Assembly (NCBI RefSeq): GCF_036898095.1
Contig: NC_090739.1
Span: 69,662,727-69,726,726 of the forward strand
Source: Palaemon carinicauda
Taxonomy: Eukaryota > Arthropoda > Malacostraca > Decapoda > Palaemonidae
Reading direction: 5' to 3'
Length of the DNA stretch: 64,000 nt
Position 1 is the stretch's first letter. The number at the start of each line of letters is the position of its first letter. A model generated the notes under the pieces. It saw only the letters and a list, made by a program, of their open reading frames with translations, searched no databases and was not told the DNA's origin. A program made the translations under genes and the position numbers. Positions 35,670 through 43,622 of this stretch are shown piece by piece.

Positions 35670-38183
35670 ATGGCTGACCCTTCTCCAATTCCTAAATTTC
35701 GTAAATGTAATGCTAGGGATTGTAACAAACGTCTTCCAAAGGCCTCTCTCGACCCACATACTGTGTGTTCTAATTGTCGGGGTAAAACCTGTCAATTAGG
35801 AGATCGGTGTGATGAGTGCGTGGTACTTTCGGAATTCGACTGGCTAGAGTTTGATAAGTATTCTCGTAAGCTAGAGAGAGATAGGGTGAGGAGAAGTTCC
35901 TCTAGATCATTAGAATTTTCCTCCTCCCATGCCCCTGAACCTAATCCTTCCCCAGTAGTAGTTGTGCCTGAACCTTCTACTAGCACTCATGAACCATCAA
36001 TGCGGGATATGTTACGTGCCATTCAAGCTTTGGGCGAGAGAGTTGAATCTTTAGCTACGGACCGTAATCAACTCATGGCGGATGTAAAAGAGTTAAAGTG
36101 TCAGAGTGCCACATTAGAAAATCGTGGGGATAAAGTGATTAGTGCGCAAAGTGTTATCAGTGTTGCGACCGAGGGTTCGTCTGTTTGTGCCTGTCGTTCG
36201 CCTAGTCCGAGACCTCTTGCAAGCTCCCATGCACCAGGGAGAAGTAATGTCGTAGGACTTATGGGGACGAGAGGCTTTAACCAACGAACAGACGTTCCCT
36301 CTATGGTTTCGGGCGTGTCTCGTCAAGACCGCCCCTACCATAAGACGAGCGAGGCGGTTTTCTCCTCGTCATCCGAAGGCTTCTCGCGTAAGAAACCGTG
36401 GAGCAAGGTTTCGAGACCCTTAAAGCGGAAGTCAGTCCCTTCAGGACAGGTCCAGCGTCCTGGTTGTAGCCATTGGGACAGCTCTGACCCTGTGCAGTCA
36501 TCGGAAGACTGCTCGCCGCCTAAACAGAAGCGTAACACAGGCTCCGAGAGTCTTAGTGTAGGCAATGTTTTGCAGTCACAGACGTTACCCTCGTCTCGAA
36601 CCGCACCCACTCCCGTTGATCCTAAATGGGTTGTACTGCAAGATATGCAGAATAAGCTTGCCTCTCTTATGGAGGAGTATACTGCTGAGCAGGTTCACGA
36701 TGATCCTCGCCGTTTAGCTGATCGAGATCCTGGCCGTCAGCCGCCCAAACGAGCCTTTGCTCGTCCTGTTGACGTTGACGTTACAAAGTCACGTCAGTCA
36801 CGTGACGTAGAGCCTCACTCGATACAGTCCCGTGTTGACTTTCAGCCGCTTGTGGACGTTCAGCCGCTGCCGCATGCTCGTGTTGACGTTCAGGACGTTC
36901 GCCAACCAGCTAAGTTGACTTGTTTTGACGTTGAGCGTCAAGCACCGCAGTCAAGAGTTGTTTTAACTGCTCAATCTAGGCAGTCAAGGCAGTCTCGAGT
37001 TGACGTCGAGCGTCCTCCCGCTCCTGTTGTTGTTGCTAGTCAGTCCGTTAAGCAGTTACATGACGTAGCGTCTTGGACTGCTACTGATGCTCCTGTGCGT
37101 GTGGACTCTGCTTGTCAAGCATTGCCACCAAGGCAGGTCTCTCCCTTGCTTGAGACTCATCAGTTGTCGGACGAGGTTCCTTCAGATGAGGACGTTGCTG
37201 ACCCTCATCCTAATGATAATCCTTTGGACGTTTTGTCAGATGTAGAAGGACCTAAGGCTGTTCAACCTTCGATGGATTTTAAGATCATGATGATTTTCAA
37301 GGATCTTTTTCCAGATCATTTTGTTGCTGTTGCTCCTCGTTCGCCTCCGTTTGAGTTTGCTCTAGGCTTAGCTGCTACCAAGCCTGCCTTTACTAAGCTA
37401 GTGCTTTCTCGCTCTTCTAAGAGGGCTTTACGTCTTCTAGGCGACTGGTTGGATACCAGGAGGAGTTTGGGGAAGATGGCCTTTGCCTTCCCACCTTTTA
37501 AGCTTGCTTCTAGATCGAGCGTCTGGTATGACACGGGAGAAGTTCTCGGCTTGGGAGTCCCTGCCTCTGCCCAGGGTGACTTCTCAAGCCTCGTAGACTC
37601 TCCCCGTCGCCTGGCCATGAGACGCTCGAAGATTTGTTGGTCCTCCTCGGACCTTGACCATCTTCTTAAAGGCGTATACAGGGCCTTTGAAGTTTTTAAC
37701 TTTCTTGATTGGTCTTTAGGAGCATTAAGTAGGAAGATCTCGTCTGCTGACCAAGATGTATCCTTACTTATCATGTCCTGTATGGACAAAGCCATCCGCG
37801 ATGGCTCCAATGAGCTCGCCTCCACCTTTACGTCGGGAGTCTTGAAGAAGAGAGAAACCCTTTGCTCTTTCCTTTCAGCAGGAGTTACTCCCTGTCAGAG
37901 ATCGGAACTGCTCTTTGCTCCCTTATCGGCTGCCTTGTTTCCACAACAGCTGATTAAGGAAATAGCTGCATCGCTTGTGCAGAAGGACACACATGACCTG
38001 ATGGCGTCCTCTGCTCGCAAGGGAGCTCCTTCTTCATCCTTTGTTGTGAGACCCAGAATCGAGACTCCTGCGTCTAGATTTATCCCGCCCTTTCGTGGCA
38101 GAGCTCCTAGCAGGGGAGGCTCTCGTGCCGAGGGAAAGAGAGGTAAGAAGAGAGGAGCCAAGTCCTCCCGTGGCAGAGTCTGA
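35670..38183 (+). CDS. Element B gag-like protein
   Basis: An ATG in the context caaaATGG opens 837 codons. Residues 11-50 hold eight Cys/His ligand candidates (C13, C18, H30, C33, C36, C41, C47, C50) around DPHTVCSNCRGKTCQ, suggesting a small zinc-binding module that recurs in C and A. A charged segment follows, with RDMLRAIQALGERVESLATD as a likely coiled coil (~residues 111-130). The centre is low-complexity, rich in Ser, Val, Gln, Arg and Asp. The C-terminal third is the capsid-like part (SKRALRLLGDWLDTRRSLGK, DGSNELASTFTSGVLKKRE, CSFLSAGVTP). The end is Arg/Gly-rich (KRGKKRGAKSSRGRV), probably binding RNA. Its function is inferred from the DIRS family. The ORF overlaps the RT frame by 89 bases in a different frame, so RT may depend on frameshifting, re-initiation or a separate RNA. 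Confidence 0.93.
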   Translation: MADPSPIPKFRKCNARDCNKRLPKASLDPHTVCSNCRGKTCQLGDRCDECVVLSEFDWLEFDKYSRKLERDRVRRSSSRSLEFSSSHAPEPNPSPVVVVPEPSTSTHEPSMRDMLRAIQALGERVESLATDRNQLMADVKELKCQSATLENRGDKVISAQSVISVATEGSSVCACRSPSPRPLASSHAPGRSNVVGLMGTRGFNQRTDVPSMVSGVSRQDRPYHKTSEAVFSSSSEGFSRKKPWSKVSRPLKRKSVPSGQVQRPGCSHWDSSDPVQSSEDCSPPKQKRNTGSESLSVGNVLQSQTLPSSRTAPTPVDPKWVVLQDMQNKLASLMEEYTAEQVHDDPRRLADRDPGRQPPKRAFARPVDVDVTKSRQSRDVEPHSIQSRVDFQPLVDVQPLPHARVDVQDVRQPAKLTCFDVERQAPQSRVVLTAQSRQSRQSRVDVERPPAPVVVASQSVKQLHDVASWTATDAPVRVDSACQALPPRQVSPLLETHQLSDEVPSDEDVADPHPNDNPLDVLSDVEGPKAVQPSMDFKIMMIFKDLFPDHFVAVAPRSPPFEFALGLAATKPAFTKLVLSRSSKRALRLLGDWLDTRRSLGKMAFAFPPFKLASRSSVWYDTGEVLGLGVPASAQGDFSSLVDSPRRLAMRRSKICWSSSDLDHLLKGVYRAFEVFNFLDWSLGALSRKISSADQDVSLLIMSCMDKAIRDGSNELASTFTSGVLKKRETLCSFLSAGVTPCQRSELLFAPLSAALFPQQLIKEIAASLVQKDTHDLMASSARKGAPSSSFVVRPRIETPASRFIPPFRGRAPSRGGSRAEGKRGKKRGAKSSRGRV

Positions 38184-40242
38184 CTGCCCACGGCCTCAGA
38201 CAGCGGTAGGGGCCAGATTGAACAGCTTCTGGCAGGCCTGGGAGAAGAGGGGTGCAGACCAAGAGTCTGTTCTGTTGCTCAAAGAGGGGTACAAAATACC
38301 GTTTGTACGCAAACCTCCTCTAGTAACAACTCCCATAGACCTCTCTCCCAGGTATCGAGAGGAGTCAAAGAGACAAGCCCTACATCAAGAAGTGTCTCTG
38401 TTGCTAGAGAAGGGAGCGGTGGTGAAAGTCTCGGACCTTCAATCACCGGGGTTTTACAACCGTCTCTTCCTAGTCCCAAAGCATACAGGAGGTTGGAGGC
38501 CAGTGCTAGACGTCAGTGCGCTCAACGTTTTTGTTACGAAAACAAAATTTACGATGGAGACCACGAAGTCCGTCTTAGCAGCGGTCAGAGAGGGAGACTG
38601 GATGGTCTCTCTCGACCTGCGAGATGCGTACTTCCACATTCCTATACACCCGGATTCCCAACCGTTTTTGAGGTTTGTTTACAGGAATGTGGTGTACCAG
38701 TTTCGAGCACTGTGCTTCGGCCTCAGTCCTGCTCCTCTCGTGTTTACGAGGCTCATGAGGAATGTGGCAAAATTCCTTCATCTATCGGGAATCCGAGCCT
38801 CCCTGTACTTGGACGACTGGCTTCTCAGAGCATCGTCCAGTCATCGCTGTCTGCAGGATCTACATTGGACGTTGGGTCTGGCCAAGGAGTTGGGACTTTT
38901 GGTCAACTTAGAAAAGTCCCAACTGATCCCATCCCAGACTATTCTACATTTGGGGATGGAGATTCGCAGTCTAGTTTATCGGGCTTTTCCGTCTGCCACC
39001 CGAATAGAACAAGCCCTGCTCAAAGTCCAACTAATGCTGAAAAGAGAACGTTGTTCAGTAAGGAGTTGGATGAGTCTCGTAGGGACTCTCTCATCCCTGG
39101 AGCAGTTTGTCTCGCTAGGGAGACTGCACCTTCGGCCTCTCCAGTTCCATTTAGCCTCTCACTGGAACAAGGGCAAGACTTTGGAGACGGTATCAATCCC
39201 GGTCTCCGAACCAGTAAAAGCATGCCTGAACTGGTGGGACAGCAATATCAGTCTGAGAGAGGGCCTGTCCCTAGCAGTCAAGAACCCAAACCACGTGTTG
39301 TTCTCAGACGCGTCGGATTTGGGTTGGGCTGCGACCCTGGACGGTCGGGAATGCTCGGGTCTGTGGACCTCAGTTCAGAAGAGCATGCACATCAACGGCA
39401 AGGAGCTATTAGCAGTCCACTTGGCCTTGATGAATTTCGAGAGCATTCTTCGAAACAAAGTGGTAGAGGTCAATTCAGACAACACCACAGCTTTGGCGTA
39501 CATCTCCAAGCAAGGAGGCACTCACTCCCACACGCTGTACGTGATCGCAAGGGACCTCCTCATATGGTCAAAAAATCGAGGCATCTCCCTGTTGACAAGA
39601 TTCATCCAGGGGGACTTGAACGTCTTGGCAGACTGTCTCAGTCGGAGGGGTCAGGTGATACCCACGGAATGGACCCTCCACAAGGACGTGTGCAAGAGTC
39701 TTTGGGCGACTTGGGGTCAACCCACCATAGACCTCTTTGCCACCTCGTTGACCAAAAGGCTCCCAATCTATTGCTCACCAGTCCCAGATCCAGAGGCGAT
39801 CCACATAGACGCGTTTCTACTGGACTGGTCTCACCTGGACTTGTATGCATTCCCACCATTCAAGATAGTCAACAAGGTACTGCAGAAGTTCGCCTCTCAC
39901 GAAGGGACAAGGTTGACGTTGGTTGCTCCCCTCTGGCCCGCGAGAGAGTGGTTCACCGAGGTACTTCAATGGCTGGTAGACATTCCAAGGAGTCTTCCTC
40001 TAAGGGTAGATCTCTTACGTCAGCCCCACATAAAGGATGTTCATCAAAGCCTCCCCGCGCTTCGTCTGACTGCCTTCAGACTATCGAAAGACTCTCAAGA
40101 GCTCGAGGCTTTTCGAAGGAGGCAGCCAGTGCGATTGCGAGAGCTAGGAGAGCTTCTACCATCAAAGTATACCAGTCGAAGTGGGAAGTCTTTCGAGACT
40201 GGTGCAAGTCAGCATCTGTGTCCTCTTCCAGTACCTCTGTAG
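38095..40242 (+). CDS. Element B reverse transcriptase-RNase H-methyltransferase
   Basis: This is an open frame of 715 codons; the first usable codon is GTG at 38095, with no ATG at the expected start, so the true N terminus is uncertain. RT spans residues ~60-340: LQSPGFYNRLFLV, D174 in VSLDLRDAYFHIPIH, LCFGLSPAPLVFTRL, and YLDD at 238-241. RNase H spans ~400-520, with D405 (LFSDASDLGW), E437 (INGKELLAVHLAL), D462 (VNSDNTTALAYI) and D513 (LADCLSRRG). The Dam-like N6-adenine methyltransferase region follows (DLFATSLTKRLPIYCSPVPD; LDLYAFPPFKIVNKVL, FPPF at 586-589), as in DIRS1-type elements. All catalytic residues of RT and RNase H are present. It would copy the element RNA into DNA. The last ~1.75 kb is open in a second frame belonging to ORF3. 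Confidence 0.95.
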   Translation: MAELLAGEALVPREREVRREEPSPPVAESDCPRPQTAVGARLNSFWQAWEKRGADQESVLLLKEGYKIPFVRKPPLVTTPIDLSPRYREESKRQALHQEVSLLLEKGAVVKVSDLQSPGFYNRLFLVPKHTGGWRPVLDVSALNVFVTKTKFTMETTKSVLAAVREGDWMVSLDLRDAYFHIPIHPDSQPFLRFVYRNVVYQFRALCFGLSPAPLVFTRLMRNVAKFLHLSGIRASLYLDDWLLRASSSHRCLQDLHWTLGLAKELGLLVNLEKSQLIPSQTILHLGMEIRSLVYRAFPSATRIEQALLKVQLMLKRERCSVRSWMSLVGTLSSLEQFVSLGRLHLRPLQFHLASHWNKGKTLETVSIPVSEPVKACLNWWDSNISLREGLSLAVKNPNHVLFSDASDLGWAATLDGRECSGLWTSVQKSMHINGKELLAVHLALMNFESILRNKVVEVNSDNTTALAYISKQGGTHSHTLYVIARDLLIWSKNRGISLLTRFIQGDLNVLADCLSRRGQVIPTEWTLHKDVCKSLWATWGQPTIDLFATSLTKRLPIYCSPVPDPEAIHIDAFLLDWSHLDLYAFPPFKIVNKVLQKFASHEGTRLTLVAPLWPAREWFTEVLQWLVDIPRSLPLRVDLLRQPHIKDVHQSLPALRLTAFRLSKDSQELEAFRRRQPVRLRELGELLPSKYTSRSGKSFETGASQHLCPLPVPL

Positions 40243-41141
40243 CCCAAATCACAGATTTTCTATTACATCTGAGAAATGTTCGCTCCCTCTCAGCACCCAC
40301 TATTAAGGGCTACAGGAGCATGTTGGCTTCGGTCTTTCGACATAGAGGCTTAGATCTTTCCAACAATAAAGATCTCCAAGATCTCCTTAAGTCTTTCGAG
40401 ACCTCTAAGGAACGTCGTATGGCAACTCCTGGATGGAACTTAGACGTGGTCCTAAGGTTCCTGATGTCAGACAGGTTTGAGCCATTACATTCAGCCTCCC
40501 TGAAGGATCTCACCCTCAAGACGCTTTTCCTAGTGTGCTTGGCTTCGGCTAAAAGGGTCAGTGAAATTCATGCCTTCAGTAAGAACATCGGCTTTTCCAC
40601 AGATAAAGCCACATGTTCACTTCAACTTGGTTTCCTGGCCAAAAATGAACTGCCTTCTCGTCCTTGGCCTAGGTCATTTGATATACCTTGCCTGTCAGAG
40701 ATCGTAGGCAACGAACTTGAAAGAGTACTGTGTCCAGTTAGAGCTCTTAAGTTCTACTTAGCTCGTACTAAGTCCTTACGAGGTGGATCTGAGGCCTTAT
40801 GGTGCTCAGTTAAGAAGCCATCATTACCTATGTCAAAGAATGCTTTGTTATATTTTATCAGATTTTTAATCCGAGAGGCTCATTCTCACTTGAATGAAAC
40901 AGACCGATACTTGCTTAAAGTTAAGACACACGAAGTAAGAGCTATAGCAACTTCCGTGGCCTTTAAGCAAAATAGATCTCTGCGAAGTATTATGGACGCT
41001 ACCTTTTGGAGAAGCAAGTCGGTATTCGCGTCATTTTACTTAAAAGATGTCCAGACTCTTTATGAGGACTGCTACACACTGGGTCCATTCGTTGCAGCGA
41101 GTGCAGTAGTGGGTGAGGGTTCTACCACTACATTCCCTTAA
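38493..41141 (+). CDS. Element B tyrosine recombinase (ORF3)
   Basis: The open frame runs 882 codons from 38493, one frame behind RT. The recognisable recombinase is the C-terminal ~360 residues (from about 40060, SSDCLQTIERLSRARGFSKE). The core-binding part has IKVYQSKWEVFRDWC and APTIKGYRSMLASVF. The catalytic part has R688 (LASAKRVSEIHAF), H813 and R816 (KTHEVRAIATS), and Y849 (SVFASFYLKDV), a complete R-H-R-Y set. The first ~520 residues overlap RT-RNase H-methyltransferase and are Ser/Arg/Gln-rich without any known domain. No ATG stands at the start of the catalytic module in this copy, so the true start is unknown. The enzyme is expected to insert the circular DNA copy without target duplication, which agrees with the observed flanks. 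Confidence 0.92.
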   Translation: MEASARRQCAQRFCYENKIYDGDHEVRLSSGQRGRLDGLSRPARCVLPHSYTPGFPTVFEVCLQECGVPVSSTVLRPQSCSSRVYEAHEECGKIPSSIGNPSLPVLGRLASQSIVQSSLSAGSTLDVGSGQGVGTFGQLRKVPTDPIPDYSTFGDGDSQSSLSGFSVCHPNRTSPAQSPTNAEKRTLFSKELDESRRDSLIPGAVCLARETAPSASPVPFSLSLEQGQDFGDGINPGLRTSKSMPELVGQQYQSERGPVPSSQEPKPRVVLRRVGFGLGCDPGRSGMLGSVDLSSEEHAHQRQGAISSPLGLDEFREHSSKQSGRGQFRQHHSFGVHLQARRHSLPHAVRDRKGPPHMVKKSRHLPVDKIHPGGLERLGRLSQSEGSGDTHGMDPPQGRVQESLGDLGSTHHRPLCHLVDQKAPNLLLTSPRSRGDPHRRVSTGLVSPGLVCIPTIQDSQQGTAEVRLSRRDKVDVGCSPLARERVVHRGTSMAGRHSKESSSKGRSLTSAPHKGCSSKPPRASSDCLQTIERLSRARGFSKEAASAIARARRASTIKVYQSKWEVFRDWCKSASVSSSSTSVAQITDFLLHLRNVRSLSAPTIKGYRSMLASVFRHRGLDLSNNKDLQDLLKSFETSKERRMATPGWNLDVVLRFLMSDRFEPLHSASLKDLTLKTLFLVCLASAKRVSEIHAFSKNIGFSTDKATCSLQLGFLAKNELPSRPWPRSFDIPCLSEIVGNELERVLCPVRALKFYLARTKSLRGGSEALWCSVKKPSLPMSKNALLYFIRFLIREAHSHLNETDRYLLKVKTHEVRAIATSVAFKQNRSLRSIMDATFWRSKSVFASFYLKDVQTLYEDCYTLGPFVAASAVVGEGSTTTFP

Positions 41142-41511
41142 TTCCAATATCCTTTTAATCTGTCTCTTGAAATGTTTTTAATCTTGTTTTTGGGTTGTAC
41201 GGAAGGCTAAGAAGCCTTTCGCATCCTGGTTGATTTGGCGGGTGGTCAAATGTCATTTCTTGAGAGCGCCCAGATTAGGGGTTTGATGAGGTCCTGTTGT
41301 ATGGGTTGCCGCCCTTGATACTTCAGCTCCTGGGAGTTTTTCAGCATCCTAAGAGGATGGCTGGGCTTCGTGAGGAAGACAGACTAACAAGGCAGAGTAA
41401 TCGTCAAAGACAACTTCCTTACCAGGTATCTATATATATTTGGGTTTTGTTATGATATAACTGTCAAAAACTCTAAGCATATACGCCGTAAACTGTATTA
41501 CAGTAATACTG

Positions 41512-41870
41512 GTCTCTACCCACCACCATGGGTGTGAATCAGCTATTATATATTCACCGGCTAAGTTTAATATTTAAAAATGATATTTTGATTATAAAAT
41601 AAATTTTTGAATATACTTACCCGGTGAATATATAAATTAAAGGCCCCCCCTTCCTCCCCGATAGAGACCCAGCGGGATGAGAAGAACTGGAGCTGTTTAC
41701 ATGTATATGCGGTATCTGGCCGATAGTTGGTGCTGGTGGGCACACCCGCAACCTTCATGGCGATCTCTCGCGAGTTTTTGTGTTTTTCTGTCGAGCCGCC
41801 GGAGACGTCAGCTATTATATATTCACCGGGTAAGTATATTCAAAAATTTATTTTATAATCAAAATATCAT
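41512..41870 (+). repeat. Element B internal complementary region and right inverted repeat
   Basis: 41541-41579 is complementary to the left tip (cggctaagtttaatatttaa) and 41580-41635 is complementary to the right tip (gattataaaataaatttttg). The right inverted repeat follows to 41870. Just before the internal region lies cccaccaccatgggtgtgaa, a motif with counterparts in A, C and D. A consensus splice donor (gggtaagt) is embedded in the right repeat at 41828. Confidence 0.9.
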
Positions 41871-43249
41871 TTTTCCATTTTTTTTTTTTATAAAGACTAC
41901 AGATTTCTTAGCTCCTAAGTTATCTGTTATTTTCTATGTGTGCAAGAAGAGGTTCTTTTAGCACCTGGAAAGTTGGTAATGTTATTCTATTATGCGAATG
42001 TGTTTGTAGTTGATTACCGCTTAATTTCCATAACTCATTTTATCTTAAGTCTTTTTTTTCATGTCTTTTGGCAAAACATCTAGTTTTGCTGAAGGTTATC
42101 ATCTCTTTCCTAGTTTACAATTTGACTTTGTAAAGGCCTTTGAGCATGTGATGCCCTTCTTACAATCTCCAATGCTGTACAAAAATCCCTTGATTGTGGT
42201 CAGGAAATTCGTATGATTGGATTTGATTTTAGTACTGCCTAAACCATGTTAATTTTGAGGCCCTTGTTATGAAATTCAAACAGTTGGGAGTGGGTGGGTC
42301 TGTTATGAGCATTATAATTTAGTTTTTAAGTAATAGATTGGAAAGAGTTGTTGGGGATGGGCACCATAGGGAGTATAGGAATGTGATATATGGTGTTCCT
42401 CAGGGTAGTGTTTTTGGCCCATTACTTTCATACTATATAAACATGACATGTGGTTTGGCCTAGGAAACAAGTTCGTTGCGTATGCAGATGATGCTACTCT
42501 TTGCATCAATTCAATTTCCTAAAGGTAGATCTGGGGTTGCTGAATCCCTTAATAGAGATCTAGCTAAAATTAGTGCATGGTGCAAATTATGGGGCATGAA
42601 GTTGGACCCTGACAAAATTCATAGTGTGATTGTTATTAGGTCAAGGACAGTGACTCCTTTATATCCAGATCTCTATATCAATAATATTTGATTAACTATG
42701 TATGACTCATTTTGAATTATAGGTGAAATTCTTGATGGCAAATTTACTTTTGAGAAAAATATTCGGTCTGTTTGTTCTTCTCTTACTCAAAAAAATTGGC
42801 ATATTGAGAAATTTTTTTTTAAGATTTTTAGTGATTAATCTATTCTAAAGAAGTGTTTTAATTGTTTCCTCTTGTCTTGTTTCGAATATTGTTTTCCTGT
42901 TAGGTCTTCAGCAGCGGAATCTCGTCCTAACTTGTTGGACAGGAACTTACAGTTTATTAAATTTCATATTCCTGTTGTAGATATTAATCTCTCTCACCAT
43001 CGTTCAGTTAGTTCATTATGCAAGTTGCATAAGATTTTTCATAGTTTTGACCATCCTTTGCATTCACATCTTCCCGGAGAGTACCATCCAGTTTGTAGTA
43101 CTGTACTAGGTATCCAGTTAAAAATGATAGTCATATCTTTATATCATAAGGCTCATTAATGCACAGTATTCTAGAAGTTTTATTCTAGCTGTGACCAAAT
43201 TGTGGAATGACCTTCTTAATCAGGTAGTTGAATCGGTATAACTTCAAAA
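41871..43249 (+). pseudogene. Jockey/CR1-type LINE, RT part (piece 2 of 3)
   Basis: Reading resumes in frame after element B: PFFFFIKTTDFLAPKLSVIF continues the LINE text DANGGVHPNGIF broken at 35295. Further on are VIYGVPQGSVFGPLL and FVAYADDATLCI (YADD intact, 42476-42509), then LAKISAWCKLWGMKLDPDK. Near the end LWNDLLNQVVESV leads to the break at element C. Stops and frameshifts are frequent, so the LINE is not functional. The YADD box and the GVPQGSVxGPLL motif identify a non-LTR reverse transcriptase. Confidence 0.85.
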
Positions 43250-43412
43250 TTTTAAATATAAAACTTACCCGCTGGTTATATAAAAGAGCTGAAGTCCCTG
43301 ACGCCAGGGCAGAAAATTCAAATCTCGCGCTATCGAAGATACGCCAGGTGTACCAACCGCACCCTAGCGGTAGAACAGGTGGAACTATACACCAACTCCA
43401 GTTCTTCTCTCT
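43250..43412 (+). repeat. Element C left terminal inverted repeat
   Basis: The tract agctgaagtccctgacgcca through gtatacaccaactccag-like sequence is the complement of the right repeat. The tip (ttttaaatataaaacttacc) pairs with 49770-49796 in the internal complementary region. Confidence 0.9.
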
Positions 43413-43622
43413 GCCGTCATAGCTGACTGACATACAGAAGTTCGCTCTCGTGTTTTTACTCTTTTGGGAAGTTGTTTGGTGATGTACAACGTTCTTTTTT
43501 GAGTTTAAGCTATCGTTGATTAATTTTCCTTGGTTCTTATCTTGAAATCTTTTTGTTTGAGATTTTCTTTATTGTTTTTTTCCCTTACTTTTTGCTTGTC
43601 GGTCTCTCACGTTAACTTTAAA

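Larger units (their letters stand above)
35296..41870 (+). mobile_element. Element B: intact-looking DIRS-like retrotransposon
   Basis: It is a 6.6-kb element starting ttttaaatattaaacttagc and ending aaaatatcat. Inverted repeats are 35304-35467 and the complement of 41677-41862. The internal complementary region at 41541-41635 joins complements of both tips. All three ORFs (gag; RT-RNase H-methyltransferase; tyrosine recombinase) are open without stops, and all catalytic residues I can check are present. The insertion point is exact: the flanking LINE codons ggt-att and ttt-cca are restored if the element is removed, with no target-site duplication. Confidence 0.93.

Noticed and set aside
37316..37825. 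Minus-strand 169-residue frame opposite gag of element B (and 45632-46006 in C)
   Set aside because: Antisense of the conserved capsid-like region; the similarity between B and C follows from the sense strand.
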